43,032 nt of DNA from positions 1 to 43,032 of the forward strand of contig RKRN01000271.1 in the NCBI GenBank assembly GCA_007571365.1, in the 5' to 3' direction. Position numbers and translations under genes: made by a program. This document shows positions 1-9,390 of this stretch, one piece after another; the first letter of the stretch is position 1; each line of letters begins with the position of its first letter. The notes under the pieces are model-generated. The model had not been told where the DNA came from. It did not search any database and saw nothing but the letters and a program-made list of their open reading frames with translations. Source of the stretch: Candidatus Latescibacterota bacterium. Lineage in GTDB: Bacteria; Latescibacterota; UBA2968; UBA8231.

Positions 1-357
1 GCCTTTAATCCCGAGTTCTTCAACGCCATCTACACCGATCTCATCGCCGCCCCTAAAAACGCCCGTACCCTCAAGGCCGCCCTCCAGCGCGTAGATGCCT
101 ATCTCGACGACCACCTTTGGGACTTGTTTCGCCCCCTACTCAACTATTTAGAGGAGGCTGAAGCCATGCGCACCGCGTCGGAAATAGAGGAGCACTTCAA
201 GATGGAGGGCGCAGACTTCGCCTGCGAGTGGCTGGTCGAAAAGGGCTGGTTGCAAAAGATGTCGGCCCCGTTGCGCCTCACAGAAAAGAGCCGCGTAGAA
301 TTACAGGAAGCGGCCTATTACTACGATGGCGACGGGTCCGATTGGGGCCTGCACTAG
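1..357 (+). CDS. 3' end of an unrecognised protein (partial)
   Basis: The reading frame is open from the first base of the window and stops with TAG at 355-357, leaving 118 C-terminal residues of a gene that begins outside. The segment is rich in charged and aromatic residues. Its end (an acidic helix, then [15 protein letters not shown] and an acidic tail) looks like a small winged-helix or helical bundle, but I do not recognise a family. An internal TTG at 124 could in principle start a 77-residue protein, but the frame continues upstream with normal codon use, so the longer partial reading is preferred. It lies 16 bases before uvrA on the same strand and could be co-transcribed with it. 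Confidence 0.6.
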   Translation, partial: AFNPEFFNAIYTDLIAAPKNARTLKAALQRVDAYLDDHLWDLFRPLLNYLEEAEAMRTASEIEEHFKMEGADFACEWLVEKGWLQKMSAPLRLTEKSRVELQEAAYYYDGDGSDWGLH

Positions 358-373
358 TGAAGTAGGATACATT

Positions 374-3247
374 ATGGCCATACGAAACGCGATCGCCATC
401 AAGGGCGCACGCGAGAACAACCTGCAAAATATCGACGTCAGCATTCCACGCGATAAACTGGTGGTCATCACCGGCATCAGTGGCTCGGGCAAATCCTCAC
501 TGGCCTTCGACACCGTGTACGCCGAGGGCCAGCGGCGCTTCATGGAGTCCATGTCCACCTATGCCAAGCGCTTCGTCGAGCAGATGAAGAAGCCGGATGT
601 CGATTTTGTCACCGGGCTTTCGCCGGTCATCTCGATTGAGCAGAAGACCATCTTCAACAATCCGCGCTCGACCGTCGGCACCATGACCGATTTGTACGAA
701 TACCTGCGGATGCTCTACGCCACCGTAGGGCAAGCCCACTGCCCCTATTGCCGCCGACCCATCGCCTACCGCACCCCCTACCAGATGGCCGAGCACTTGC
801 TGTCCCTGCCAGATGGAGCCGAAGTAGAAATCCGCGCTCCGGTTTTTAAGATTTACGGCGAGGACTATGCTTTTCTCTTTGACGACATTCGCACCAAGGG
901 CTACCGGCGAGTGCGCATCGACGGCGAGCTATGCGACTTGAGCGAGGATTTCGAGCTCGACGAGAATGAGGATTTCCATATTGAGGCCGTCATTGACCGC
1001 TTCGTCATCGGCGGCGACCTACAAAAGCAGCTCCTCGCCTCCATTGAGCACGGCCTAGTGGTGGGCGAGAACTTTCTCAGCTTCCACCTGCTAAACCCTG
1101 AAATCGCTGCCGACCAAGAGGTCGCGTCCTTCTATCAAGGCTTCGGCTGCTCCGAGCACCGCCTCAGCATGGCCGAGCTGACCCAGGGCTACTTCACCTT
1201 CAACGAGCCGCTCTCCGCCTGCGTCACCTGTTCGGGCTTGGGCACCTATCTGCAAGTCCATCCCGATCTGCTGGTGCCCGACAAGAGCCGAAGCATTAGC
1301 GACGGTGCCTTTGTGCGCGAGGCCATCAACTGCGACCGCAATGGATGGGGCGGCCGCATCTTCTACAGTTTGGCTCAGCACTACGGCTTCGACTTGGACG
1401 CGCCCTTTGTCGAGCTGTCCGACCGCATCGTAGAAATGCTGTTTTACGGCACCAAGGGCGAGCGCTTCACCATTGTCCTGCCGCCGGGTGCGACCGAGGG
1501 CCAGCGCTACAAAGGGCGCAAGGTTGCTTTCGATGGGGTCATCAACCAAATAGAGCGCCGCTACCGCCGCTACCGCCGCCAAGGGGTGGCTCATTCGGGC
1601 ATGGAAGACTATTTGCGCAAGGTCATGGTCGAGTACGATTGCCCGGACTGCGGCGGCACGCGGCTCAAAGCTACGCGCATGCTCGTCACCGTAGCCGGCC
1701 GCACCATCCACGAACTATGCGAGATGCACCTGCAAGAGCTGCGCGACTTTCTCGGCGACGTTCCCATGCCCGTGCAAAGGAAGCAGGCCGGCCAGCAGAT
1801 CGTGCGCGAGCTAGTGCTGCGGCTCGACCTCATCATGGGCATTGGCTTGGATTACCTCAGCCTCACGCGGAGAGCGGGGACCCTCTCCGGCGGCGAGGCC
1901 CAGCGCATTCGCCTATCTACGCAGATCGGCTCCGGCCTGATGGGCATGCTCTACGTGCTCGACGAGCCTTCCATTGGCCTCCATCCCAAAGACAATGTCA
2001 AGATGATCGAGACGCTGCGCCGCTTGCGCGATGTCGGCAACACGGTCATTGTGGTAGAGCACGATGAAGAGACCATTCGGGCCGCCGATCACATCATCGA
2101 GCTCGGCCCCGGCCCGGGTGTGCATGGTGGCCGCATCGCCGCCGCGGGCACCATTCGCCAGATCTTAAAAAACCCCGACTCCTTGACCGGCCAATTTCTC
2201 ACGGCCCGTCGGCGCATTGACGTGCCGCTTGAGCGCCGTCCCCTCAACGGCTGCAATCTGCATGTCCGCGGGGCGCGCGCCAACAACCTCGACGACCTCG
2301 ACGTCAAAATTCCCTTGGGCGTCTTCGTCTGCGTTAGTGGGGCCTCTGGCTCGGGCAAGAGCACCCTCGTCCACGATATTCTCTACAAGAAGCTCTACTC
2401 GATCTTCCACGACAGCCGCGTGCTGTCGGGTGCCCACGACCGCCTCGACGGGATTGAGCACATAAGCGATGTGATCAACATCGACCAATCCCCCATCGGC
2501 CGCTCGCCTCGCTCCAACCCAGCCACGTACATTGGCTTCTACGACAACATCCGCCGCCTCTTTGCCGCGACGCCCGAGGCCAAAAAGCGCCGCTATACGG
2601 CCTCGCGCTTTAGCTTCAACGTCAAGGGTGGCCGCTGCGAGGAGTGCGGCGGCGAGGGCACCGTAACCACCAAGCTGCACCTGATGGCCGACGTGGAGGT
2701 GCCTTGTCCCACCTGCAAGGGGGCGCGCTACAATCAGGACACGCTCGATATTACCTATCGGGACAAGAGCATCGCCGAAGTCTTGGCGATGACCATAGAG
2801 GACGGGGTGGACTTCTTCGCCGACCAGAGGCTCATCGCCCACAAACTGGGCGTACTCGACGATTTGGGGCTGGGCTATTTGCAAATTGGCCACCCGGCCC
2901 CTCTGCTGTCGGGTGGCGAGGCCCAGCGCGTCAAGCTGGCCGACGAGCTGGGCAAACTCAAGCGCGGCAAGAGCAACCTCTACTTGCTCGACGAGCCTAC
3001 CACCGGGCTGCACCTAGCCGATATTCAGCGCCTGCTCGACAGCCTCAACCGCTTGGTTGAGGCCGGCCATACGGTCTTGGTCATAGAGCACCATCTCGAT
3101 GTCATCAAGACCGCGGACTACATCATCGACTTAGGTCCCGAAGGCGGCCACAACGGCGGCCAGATCGTCGGGCAAGGGACGCCGGAGGAACTCGCCGAAG
3201 TGAGCGAGTCGTACACCGGGCAGTTTCTGCGGAAGTATTTGGGCTGA
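374..3247 (+). CDS. uvrA: Excinuclease ABC subunit A
   Basis: UvrA is the damage-sensing ATPase of nucleotide excision repair; as a dimer it loads UvrB on distorted DNA. The 957-residue product has two ABC modules. The first Walker A is GISGSGKSS at residues 34-42. The second module has GASGSGKST and both signature motifs read LSGGEAQR, followed by LDEPS and LDEPTTGLH. Zinc-binding Cys pairs are visible (CPYC, CVTC, CPDC, CEEC and CPTC). The acidic stretch between the first zinc module and the signature matches the UvrB-binding region, so this is not the shortened class lacking it. ATG at 374 is chosen because it gives the canonical start [19 protein letters not shown]; the in-frame ATG at 326 would overlap the upstream gene. 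Length is normal for the family (E. coli 940). Confidence 0.96.
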   Translation: MAIRNAIAIKGARENNLQNIDVSIPRDKLVVITGISGSGKSSLAFDTVYAEGQRRFMESMSTYAKRFVEQMKKPDVDFVTGLSPVISIEQKTIFNNPRSTVGTMTDLYEYLRMLYATVGQAHCPYCRRPIAYRTPYQMAEHLLSLPDGAEVEIRAPVFKIYGEDYAFLFDDIRTKGYRRVRIDGELCDLSEDFELDENEDFHIEAVIDRFVIGGDLQKQLLASIEHGLVVGENFLSFHLLNPEIAADQEVASFYQGFGCSEHRLSMAELTQGYFTFNEPLSACVTCSGLGTYLQVHPDLLVPDKSRSISDGAFVREAINCDRNGWGGRIFYSLAQHYGFDLDAPFVELSDRIVEMLFYGTKGERFTIVLPPGATEGQRYKGRKVAFDGVINQIERRYRRYRRQGVAHSGMEDYLRKVMVEYDCPDCGGTRLKATRMLVTVAGRTIHELCEMHLQELRDFLGDVPMPVQRKQAGQQIVRELVLRLDLIMGIGLDYLSLTRRAGTLSGGEAQRIRLSTQIGSGLMGMLYVLDEPSIGLHPKDNVKMIETLRRLRDVGNTVIVVEHDEETIRAADHIIELGPGPGVHGGRIAAAGTIRQILKNPDSLTGQFLTARRRIDVPLERRPLNGCNLHVRGARANNLDDLDVKIPLGVFVCVSGASGSGKSTLVHDILYKKLYSIFHDSRVLSGAHDRLDGIEHISDVINIDQSPIGRSPRSNPATYIGFYDNIRRLFAATPEAKKRRYTASRFSFNVKGGRCEECGGEGTVTTKLHLMADVEVPCPTCKGARYNQDTLDITYRDKSIAEVLAMTIEDGVDFFADQRLIAHKLGVLDDLGLGYLQIGHPAPLLSGGEAQRVKLADELGKLKRGKSNLYLLDEPTTGLHLADIQRLLDSLNRLVEAGHTVLVIEHHLDVIKTADYIIDLGPEGGHNGGQIVGQGTPEELAEVSESYTGQFLRKYLG

Positions 3248-3340
3248 GCCTAGCTTATTTGGCGAAGACGCCTATGGGGGCTGGAGAAAACGCATACGCA
3301 GAGTAGGTGTCGCGTACTGAGGCATTCGCATAAAGACAAC

Positions 3341-3856
3341 TCACTTCTCCAACAGCCTCGGCATCAGATCGACGAGGTTGCAGGGCTGGTTGGTGGAATC
3401 GAGTTGCGGCCCGATGAGCTTGTCCCAGCCGGTGGCGCAAGCCCCCGAAGAGCCGGGCAGGCAGAAGATATAGGTGCTGTTGGCGACGCCGGCCACGCAG
3501 CGCGACTGCAAGGTCGCGGTGCCGATCTCCTCATAGGAGAGCATGCGAAAGACCTCGCCAAAGCCCTCAATTTCCTTGTCAAAGAGTACGCTGACAGCTT
3601 CGGGTGTGCCGTCGCGGCCGGTGAGCCCGGTGCCACCAGTGGTGACGATGGCTTGGACGCGAGGCTCGGCGATCCACTGCGAGACTTGAGCTCGGAGCTG
3701 ATAGATGTCGTCGGGCAGGATTTGCTTTTCGTGCAGGATATGGCCCGCCGCTTCGAGCCGCTCGACCAGCAGCTTGCCGGACTTGTCGGTTGCTTCGTCG
3801 CGGGTGTCGGAGACCGTGAGCACGGCGATGCACACGGGGACGCGGTCTTGGGTCAT
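3341..3856 (-). CDS. moaB: MoaB/MogA-family molybdopterin-binding protein
   Basis: This is a 171-residue protein of the MoCF_biosynth fold that adenylylates molybdopterin or binds it during molybdenum cofactor synthesis. Visible motifs are VLTVSDTRDEATDKSG near the N-terminus, the TTGGTGLTGRDGTPEA phosphate-binding loop and the CLPGSSGACATGWDKLI segment, in the family order. The ATG at 3856 is preferred over an upstream in-frame start at 3913 because it follows a GAAAGG Shine-Dalgarno-like sequence and avoids overlap with the cyclotransferase gene. It lies 14 bases downstream of that gene on the minus strand, so the two are probably co-transcribed. No other molybdenum-cofactor gene is in the window. 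MoaB and MogA cannot be separated with certainty here. Confidence 0.88.
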   Translation of the reverse strand: MTQDRVPVCIAVLTVSDTRDEATDKSGKLLVERLEAAGHILHEKQILPDDIYQLRAQVSQWIAEPRVQAIVTTGGTGLTGRDGTPEAVSVLFDKEIEGFGEVFRMLSYEEIGTATLQSRCVAGVANSTYIFCLPGSSGACATGWDKLIGPQLDSTNQPCNLVDLMPRLLEK

Positions 3857-3870
3857 GGTGTACCTTTCGG

Positions 3871-4677
3871 TCAAGGGGATACGAGTTCGATTTGGTAGAG
3901 CTTGGGCCACCACTTGCCGGTGACGAAGAGCCGCTCGCCGGCAGGGTCGTAGGCAATGCCATTGAGCACCTCGGCGTTAGAGCCACGGCGGTTTGCGTCG
4001 CTCAACAGCCCGGTCAGGTCGATCCACCCCACAACTTGGCCGCTCGTCGGGTCAATGCGGGCGATGGTGTCGGTCTGCCAGATATTGGCAAAAACCTCGC
4101 CGGCGACCCATTCGAGTTCGTTGAGCTGAGACACGGGGCTGCCATAGGCCACCACGGCGACCCGGCCGACCTCGGCAAAGGTAAACGGATCGCGGAAGTA
4201 CAGCGTCGAACTGCCGTCGCTCATAATGAGTAATTCGCCGTCGGACGTCAGCCCCCAGCCCTCGGTGGGATAGGCGAATTCTGCTAGCGGCTCAAACGAA
4301 TTGAGGCGATAGACAAAGCCCTTGTTGGCCCGCCAAGTTAGCTGGAGCAGGCGATTGCCGAAGAGGGCGAGTCCCTCGCCGAAGAAGCGGTCGTCTAGCG
4401 GCCGGAGCTGCACGACAGCTCCTGTTTTGAGCGCGACCTTGCGCAGGGACGACTGGCCGTACTGGCCGGTGCTTTCGTAGAGGAAGCCGTCGTCGTAGAG
4501 CAGCCCTTGGGTGAAGGCCGTGGGGTCGTGTGGGAAGGTACAGACGACCCGATAGGAATACGTGGGGATTTCAACGGACTTTTGCGGCCGGAGGACAGCG
4601 GATTCAGCCACGTCGTCAGACGGGGCTAGGCAACTGGCATTGGTCGCCAAGAGCAGGGCGATGGCCGTGGACTTCAT
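3871..4677 (-). CDS. Glutaminyl-peptide cyclotransferase (plant/bacterial beta-propeller type)
   Basis: The 268-residue product matches the glutamine cyclotransferase family (a five-bladed beta-propeller that converts N-terminal Gln to pyroglutamate). Characteristic strings are FTQGLLYDDGFLYESTGQYG, the LTW segment, EGWGLTSDGELLIMSDG, QLNELEWVAGEVFANIWQTD and LNGIAYDPAGERLFVTGK, all in the expected order. The first residues, MKSTAIALLLATNASC, form a signal peptide that ends in Cys16. The lipobox is imperfect because Asn occupies the -3 position, so lipidation is possible but unproven. I chose the ATG at 4677; the frame is open to 4737, but the 20 extra residues would bury the signal peptide. 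The gene heads a probable two-gene unit with the MoaB-like gene. Confidence 0.87.
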   Translation of the reverse strand: MKSTAIALLLATNASCLAPSDDVAESAVLRPQKSVEIPTYSYRVVCTFPHDPTAFTQGLLYDDGFLYESTGQYGQSSLRKVALKTGAVVQLRPLDDRFFGEGLALFGNRLLQLTWRANKGFVYRLNSFEPLAEFAYPTEGWGLTSDGELLIMSDGSSTLYFRDPFTFAEVGRVAVVAYGSPVSQLNELEWVAGEVFANIWQTDTIARIDPTSGQVVGWIDLTGLLSDANRRGSNAEVLNGIAYDPAGERLFVTGKWWPKLYQIELVSP

Positions 4678-4806
4678 GTAGGGTAAAATACGGGGCGCGG
4701 TAGGGAGAGCAAGGTGGGGGTGGTGTGCTGCTGACAAAAGCCATCAGCCATACTCGCCGCCGCAGATGCCCTGACTAGCACTACTTAGCCTATTTCGCGT
4801 TCGCCG

Positions 4807-4840
4807 ACAATTTTACATATTGTGGAGCACAGAAACTGTG
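4807..4840 (+). promoter_or_regulatory. Two inverted repeats upstream of the toxin-antitoxin genes (putative operator)
   Basis: Two short inverted repeats lie in the 50 bases before the antitoxin start: ACAAT at 4807-4811 with ATTGT at 4819-4823, and CACAG-AAA-CTGTG at 4828-4840. Ribbon-helix-helix antitoxins normally bind such palindromes over their own promoter. The sites are seen directly; their use as an operator is inferred. Confidence 0.5.
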
Positions 4841-4850
4841 AGGCTGTGTT

Positions 4851-5129
4851 ATGAAAAACATTACCGTATCGGTGGACGAAGAGACCTATCGACTCTCCCG
4901 CATCAAGGCGGCGGAACGGGGCACTTCGGTTTCGGCACTGGTGCGTAGCTACCTGACGTCCTTGGTTCAGGGGAATGCCGACGAGTCTCAAAAGGTCGAG
5001 ACGGAATCCCAGCGCCGGCGCCGGCTGTTGAACGAGGTGTTTGAGGACATCTGTGCCACACGTAGCGGATTCAAGGCGTCCGACAATCTCCCTCGTGAAG
5101 CCCTGTACGACCGCGATGCGCTTCGTTGA
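4851..5129 (+). CDS. Ribbon-helix-helix antitoxin (VapB-like)
   Basis: The 92-residue protein begins MKNITVSVDEETYRLSRIKAAERGTSVSALVRSYL, which is the beta-strand, helix, turn, helix pattern of the ribbon-helix-helix DNA-binding fold. The C-terminal half is highly charged (QRRRRLLNEVFEDI) and would be the toxin-neutralising segment. The stop overlaps the toxin start by 14 bases, the usual arrangement for translationally coupled toxin-antitoxin pairs. Its role would be to bind and inhibit the PIN RNase and, with it, repress the operon through the palindromes just upstream. Subfamily names (VapB, CopG, Arc) cannot be assigned firmly from sequence alone. Confidence 0.85.
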   Translation: MKNITVSVDEETYRLSRIKAAERGTSVSALVRSYLTSLVQGNADESQKVETESQRRRRLLNEVFEDICATRSGFKASDNLPREALYDRDALR

Positions 5130-5535
5130 TACCAACGTGCTGATATACGCGGTCAGCCCGTCTCCCGAAGAGGCGGAAAAACGGCGCAAGGCCCAAAGTC
5201 TGCTGAACGAAGGGGCCCTTGCCTTATCGGTACAGGTCCTACAGGAATTCTACTATCAAGTAACGCGGCCCAGTCGGCCGTCAGCACTAACGCACGCACA
5301 GGCACTGGGATTTATCAAGGCCATTGACAAATTTCCGGTACAGGCCGTCACACTTGAGCTGTTTCACGCCGCGCTTTCAATCCGTCAGCGTTTTCAGTTG
5401 TCCTATTGGGACAGCGCGATTCTAGCTGCAGCGCACATTGTTGGCTGCGATGTCGTGTACTCCGAAGACCTGAGTACCGATCAGGATTACGATGGCTTGC
5501 GGGTGATAAATCCCTTCGCCGCTTCACCGAGATAG
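5116..5535 (+). CDS. PIN-domain ribonuclease toxin (VapC-like)
   Basis: This 139-residue protein shows the PIN-domain acidic catalytic set: Asp5 in MRFVDTNVLIYA, Glu44 in VLQEFYYQVT, Asp99 in LSYWDSAILAAA and Asp118 in VVYSEDL. PIN toxins are Mg-dependent RNases that cut tRNA or rRNA when released from antitoxin. The ATG at 5116 is chosen because it gives the canonical FVDTN start and overlaps the antitoxin end by 14 bases; the longer frame from TTG at 5041 would read deep into the antitoxin gene. All four acidic residues are intact, so the toxin is probably active. Confidence 0.9.
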   Translation: MRFVDTNVLIYAVSPSPEEAEKRRKAQSLLNEGALALSVQVLQEFYYQVTRPSRPSALTHAQALGFIKAIDKFPVQAVTLELFHAALSIRQRFQLSYWDSAILAAAHIVGCDVVYSEDLSTDQDYDGLRVINPFAASPR

Positions 5536-5645
5536 CTCCGGGAGCATCGACACTAGCGAAAAGGGCTTCTGTGCGGTGCTGATCCCCACAGGGTCATTGG
5601 CGTTTTTGTTGGGTCTTGTAGATTGTATAGGTAGAGGACAAAAGG

Positions 5646-6263
5646 GTGATACAGCGCACATACATACACCTCATCTGGATCGGCTTGCTGTTGGCGAGTG
5701 GAGCCGCGGCGGTGCGCATCCAAGACGCCGAGCCTGAAGAAATGCCCAAGCGGCAGCGCGATGGCTACTATGCTGCGGTAGGCTTGGGTTTCATCAACTT
5801 GGACCACCGCGGCGCGGGCGTGCGCGTTCCCTTGGGGTTTAGGGCGGTCTTCAACCGCTTGCGCCTCATCGGCTCGGCCAATGTGCTCGATGTGAGCTTT
5901 CACGAAGGCGATGATTACGACCCGCGCTACTTCCGGCCCTATCCCACCCGTAGCTACTGCTTTGATACGCGGACGGGATACCGCGTGGCGGACTATCGCT
6001 GTACGGGTGGCACGGATTGGCTGCGCTCGCTCAGTGCGGATCTGGCCTATATTGTCCTCGACGAGGTGTGGATCACCGGCCGACCGGGCAAGCTGTTTGC
6101 CGGGTTGGGCTATCGCCACCTAGACCCAGTGACGGCGTATGGCACTTTGGGGATGTTTTTCGACGCGCCAGGTCGCACCGTCGGCAGCTTCAAGATTCTA
6201 GTCGGCCAAGGCTACGTCACCTTGGGTCTGCTGTGGGGCCTTGATTTGCGCCGCGTCTTTTAG
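5646..6263 (+). CDS. Secreted or outer-membrane protein of unknown function
   Basis: This is a 205-residue protein from a GTG start with AGAGGACAAAAGG just upstream. Residues 1-22 form a signal peptide. The rest alternates hydrophobic and polar residues with many aromatics and ends in Phe (LLWGLDLRRVF), which resembles a small outer-membrane beta-barrel. Two Cys residues in a central segment (SYCFDTRTGY and DYRCTGG) could form a disulphide. I do not recognise a family. It is separated from the heparinase-like gene by only 8 bases, so the pair is almost certainly one transcript, and a role beside that lyase is a reasonable inference. Confidence 0.65.
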   Translation: MIQRTYIHLIWIGLLLASGAAAVRIQDAEPEEMPKRQRDGYYAAVGLGFINLDHRGAGVRVPLGFRAVFNRLRLIGSANVLDVSFHEGDDYDPRYFRPYPTRSYCFDTRTGYRVADYRCTGGTDWLRSLSADLAYIVLDEVWITGRPGKLFAGLGYRHLDPVTAYGTLGMFFDAPGRTVGSFKILVGQGYVTLGLLWGLDLRRVF

Positions 6264-6271
6264 CAGGGCGT

Positions 6272-8815
6272 ATGCTCGCCTTGGTCCTTTGCGCCGCCTT
6301 GGCCCTCGCGCCTGTGGGTGCGACCGCCCAGACGCTGTCCGCTGAAGTGCATCCAGGCCTGCTTTTTTCGGCCGCAGATATTCCCCTACTCAAAGCTCGC
6401 ATCCAGCGCGAACCCTATGCCACGTGGTGGCAGATTGTGTTGCAGCGGGCGCGGAACACCCCGGCGACCTTTGCTGACGAACGCGCCGAGGTCCGCTACG
6501 CCAAATCACTCGCCTTCGCTTGGCTGATGACGGATAATGCCGCGTTTGCCGAGCGTGCGTTGGAGGTGATGCAGGGGGTGGCATTCCCGCCGCGAGGAGG
6601 CGATTTGGGCGAGCCGCACAACGAAGGCGAGGTCGTGGCCCAGTACGCCGTGGCCTACGACATCCTGCACCCCTATGCTGCGGCCAATGACCCCGAGGCC
6701 CTACAGGAGATGCGGTCGATCCTCGGCGAGGAAGCCGACCGCCTGTGGAAGGGCATCGTGATTGGCGAGGTGGGGTTTGGGCTGTTCCCGGTCGAGATTC
6801 GCTTGCACGAGACGCCGCATCTCGACAACTGGCACATCCGTGCGTACGGCGGTCTGGGGTTGGCGGCCATGGCTTTGAGCGAGTACGACAGCGGCGAAGG
6901 CACTCCGCAGGAATGGGCTGATCGCGCTTTGGAACTGGTCACCGGCAGTCTCGACTTCCAGATTGAAGAAAGGGACGGCGGGTACGCGGAGGGGCCGTTT
7001 TACAGCCGCTACGCCGCGGATGTCTATCTGCCCTATTTGTTCGCGCTCAAAAACCGCACCGGCTTGGACCTGTTTGCCAACCCCAAGATCGCCAAGATGC
7101 ACGAGTGGTCCCTGAACTTGCGGCTGCCCAATGGCCGGCGGCCCAACATCGACGACGGCCACCTAGACGATTTCTACGGGCACTACCTAGCAGCCGTGCA
7201 AGCCAACGGGGGGGTCTATCGCTGGGATTGGGAGAACAACGAGCGCGGCCTATATGTGCGCCAGTTTTCCGAGTTGGATGCCATCGCCCTGTACGACGAC
7301 AGCGTACCCGCGCAAGTGCCGACGCACGGCCCGTCGGTTTTTATGCCGGGGGCCGGAGACGCCGTCTTCCGCAGCGACTGGTCGGCCGCGGCTACGTACA
7401 TGCTCTTGCGCGGCGAAAACGGCATCGCCCGCGAGCACGGGCTCGCGCACGAGCATCCCGATGGGACCAGCTTTGTGCTCTACGCGGGCGGCGAAATGCT
7501 GGCTTTGGATGCGGGTTACATCAATTTTGCCAACCGCGACAAGGTCAACAAAGGCCGCGATCACAATGTGGTGCTGGTTGATGGCCATGGGCCACCGCGC
7601 CGGATTTTGCCCGTACTAGGGACCAGCGGCGACCGCAATGATGCTTTTATCGAGGCGTTCTTCACGAGTGCCGTTGGCGACTACGCGGAAGTCCGCACGG
7701 CCTATCGGGGCGTCGCCCTGAGGCGGCGGGTCTTTTTTGCCGACCACAGCTACTTCCTCGTGGCCGATGAAATCGACGACCCGGGCCGTCGCCATGCCTA
7801 CGAGTGGCGGCTGCACGGCAACGGCGGTGGCACCAGCGGGGGGGCCTATGCCCGCGTGGGCAACTTGGCGCGTTGGACGCGGGACCAGGCCGAGTTGCTG
7901 GCGTTTTTGCCCGACCAACCCGGGCGAGTCGCGCTGGAGAGCGAGGCGCTCCACTCCTTTGACTATCGCCAAGAGCAGACCCACGCGGTGTTGCGCGTGC
8001 AGCAAGAGGGCGTCAATGGAAGGTACTTAGCGGTGCTGTATCCGCGGGTGTTTGGCAAGGCCGAGCCGGCGTTGGCGACGGTCCCCGCCCGCGGAGCCGA
8101 GGCGGCGTTGGTGGCGTTGGCCGGGGTGCGAGACTTGGCTTGGCTGCACAACGGCCATGCGTCCGCGGCCGCTGTATCCGCACCGGGGGCGCACTTGGTC
8201 AGCGACGCCCGCTTTGGCTATGTCCGCTATGTCGACGGGCAGCTTACCCGCTTTGTAGTGCAAGACGCGACGTATCTTTTGGCCGACGGAGAGACGGTGT
8301 TCCGCGCCAGCGAAACGATAGACGTGAGCCTTGAGCGCGGCGACTATGCGGGTTTTGTGCGCGGCCCCAACGTGGGCTATCAGTTGCGGATGCCCCATTG
8401 GGGAAACGAATGGACCGCGGCGCGCTTGGGCGGCGGCGCATGGCTGGGTACAGCTATTGAAGGCGAGATGATCGTGCTGGAGCTAGCGGGCGAGGGGACG
8501 CTGGAGCTGGGATCGGACCAACACGTCGAAGCAGGAGCGCAGCCGCGTCCCGACCGCTACGCCTTGCACCCCAACGCGCCCAACCCGTTCAACCCGACGA
8601 CCCGAATCCGCTTCGATTTGCCCACTTCTAGCTTGGTGCAACTAACGGTGTATAATGTCTTGGGGCAGGAGGTTGAGCGGCTGGTGGAGAGGCGGATGCG
8701 GCCGGGGCGGCACGAGGTGCAATGGGACGCGACCGGCTACCGCAGCGGCCTCTATTTCTACGCGCTCAAAGCCGATTCCTACCGCGCACAGCGCAAGATG
8801 ATTCTGCTGCGCTAA
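6272..8815 (+). CDS. Heparinase II/III-family polysaccharide lyase with C-terminal sorting domain
   Basis: The 847-residue product starts with a signal peptide (residues 1-20, ending GATAQ). Residues ~25-330 fit the helical toroid of heparinase/alginate lyases, including the FSAADIPLLKARI opening common to this group. Residues ~360-560 carry the Hep_II/III beta-sandwich hallmark with LAHEHPDGTSFVLYAGG and then ALDAGYI and HNVVLVDG. Such lyases cleave uronic-acid polysaccharides by beta-elimination. Residues ~763-847 are a separate module (PNAPNPFNPTTRIRFDLP, then VYNVLGQEVERL, GLYFYALK and a basic KMILLR end) of the type A sorting / FlgD-like kind that marks exported proteins in FCB bacteria. 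The substrate is not predictable from sequence. It follows the small secreted gene by 8 bases. Confidence 0.88.
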   Translation: MLALVLCAALALAPVGATAQTLSAEVHPGLLFSAADIPLLKARIQREPYATWWQIVLQRARNTPATFADERAEVRYAKSLAFAWLMTDNAAFAERALEVMQGVAFPPRGGDLGEPHNEGEVVAQYAVAYDILHPYAAANDPEALQEMRSILGEEADRLWKGIVIGEVGFGLFPVEIRLHETPHLDNWHIRAYGGLGLAAMALSEYDSGEGTPQEWADRALELVTGSLDFQIEERDGGYAEGPFYSRYAADVYLPYLFALKNRTGLDLFANPKIAKMHEWSLNLRLPNGRRPNIDDGHLDDFYGHYLAAVQANGGVYRWDWENNERGLYVRQFSELDAIALYDDSVPAQVPTHGPSVFMPGAGDAVFRSDWSAAATYMLLRGENGIAREHGLAHEHPDGTSFVLYAGGEMLALDAGYINFANRDKVNKGRDHNVVLVDGHGPPRRILPVLGTSGDRNDAFIEAFFTSAVGDYAEVRTAYRGVALRRRVFFADHSYFLVADEIDDPGRRHAYEWRLHGNGGGTSGGAYARVGNLARWTRDQAELLAFLPDQPGRVALESEALHSFDYRQEQTHAVLRVQQEGVNGRYLAVLYPRVFGKAEPALATVPARGAEAALVALAGVRDLAWLHNGHASAAAVSAPGAHLVSDARFGYVRYVDGQLTRFVVQDATYLLADGETVFRASETIDVSLERGDYAGFVRGPNVGYQLRMPHWGNEWTAARLGGGAWLGTAIEGEMIVLELAGEGTLELGSDQHVEAGAQPRPDRYALHPNAPNPFNPTTRIRFDLPTSSLVQLTVYNVLGQEVERLVERRMRPGRHEVQWDATGYRSGLYFYALKADSYRAQRKMILLR

Positions 8816-9259
8816 CTACTTTTCGATGACATAGCGCAGGATAGCTGCGACTTGCTCGGGCTGACTGGCCACGGCGAGCGCGGCCGCATCCACCTCCTTG
8901 AGCGCGTGTTGCAACTCGGGCGGGTGGAGGACGATTAGCGGCTTGTTGCAAGAGGCGGCAAACCCGGCGTCAAAAGCCGCGTTCCACTGGCGGTACTGGT
9001 CGCCGAAGCGCACCACCACCACGTCGGCGTCGCGGATTAGGGTGCGAGTGCGGATGGCGTTGAGCTGCGCGCCTTTGCGATCGTGCCAAAAGCTGCTTTC
9101 CTCCGGCCCGAGTATGTCGACGCCGCAGTTGTCGCTGGCCGCGTGATCGGCGACCGGCGCGGTGAACTCGACCGGCAAGCCGCTGGCCGCTTGGACGATG
9201 CGCTCGCGCCAAGTGCTGTGAATCTCGCCGGCTAGATAGACCTTCCACTGTTTGGACAT
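8816..9259 (-). CDS. ytoQ: YtoQ-family protein
   Basis: The 147-residue protein matches the YtoQ family: WKVYLAGEIHSTWRERI at the start, then DILGPEESSFWHD, LNAIRTRTLIRDADVVVVRFG and QWNAAFDAGFAASCNKPLIVLHPP. The layout resembles the nucleoside 2-deoxyribosyltransferase fold (a Rossmann-like LAG motif and a D-A-D-V-V-V strand), but the biochemical role of YtoQ proteins is not established. I chose ATG at 9259; the frame is open to 9310, but the extra 17 residues look untranslated and the family starts near this Met. Its stop codon directly abuts the end of the convergent lyase gene, leaving no room for an intergenic terminator. Confidence 0.8.
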   Translation of the reverse strand: MSKQWKVYLAGEIHSTWRERIVQAASGLPVEFTAPVADHAASDNCGVDILGPEESSFWHDRKGAQLNAIRTRTLIRDADVVVVRFGDQYRQWNAAFDAGFAASCNKPLIVLHPPELQHALKEVDAAALAVASQPEQVAAILRYVIEK

Positions 9260-9390
9260 GGGGTTCCTTTTGGCGTGGGAAGTGGGATAGTAGAGGGCTG
9301 CCGCGGCCATTTGTCGCGGTTGCGGCCAGCCGCTATCTTTTTGCGATGTTAAGGCCGTTGTTAGTCGATGTCAACACAGGAGAGTTTGCC

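Noticed and set aside
2165-3013. 282-codon minus-strand frame inside uvrA
   Set aside because: Antisense to conserved UvrA motifs with no domain of its own.
3248-3340. Terminator between uvrA and the MoaB-like gene
   Set aside because: Only a 4-base GGCG/CGCC stem was seen, with no T-run.
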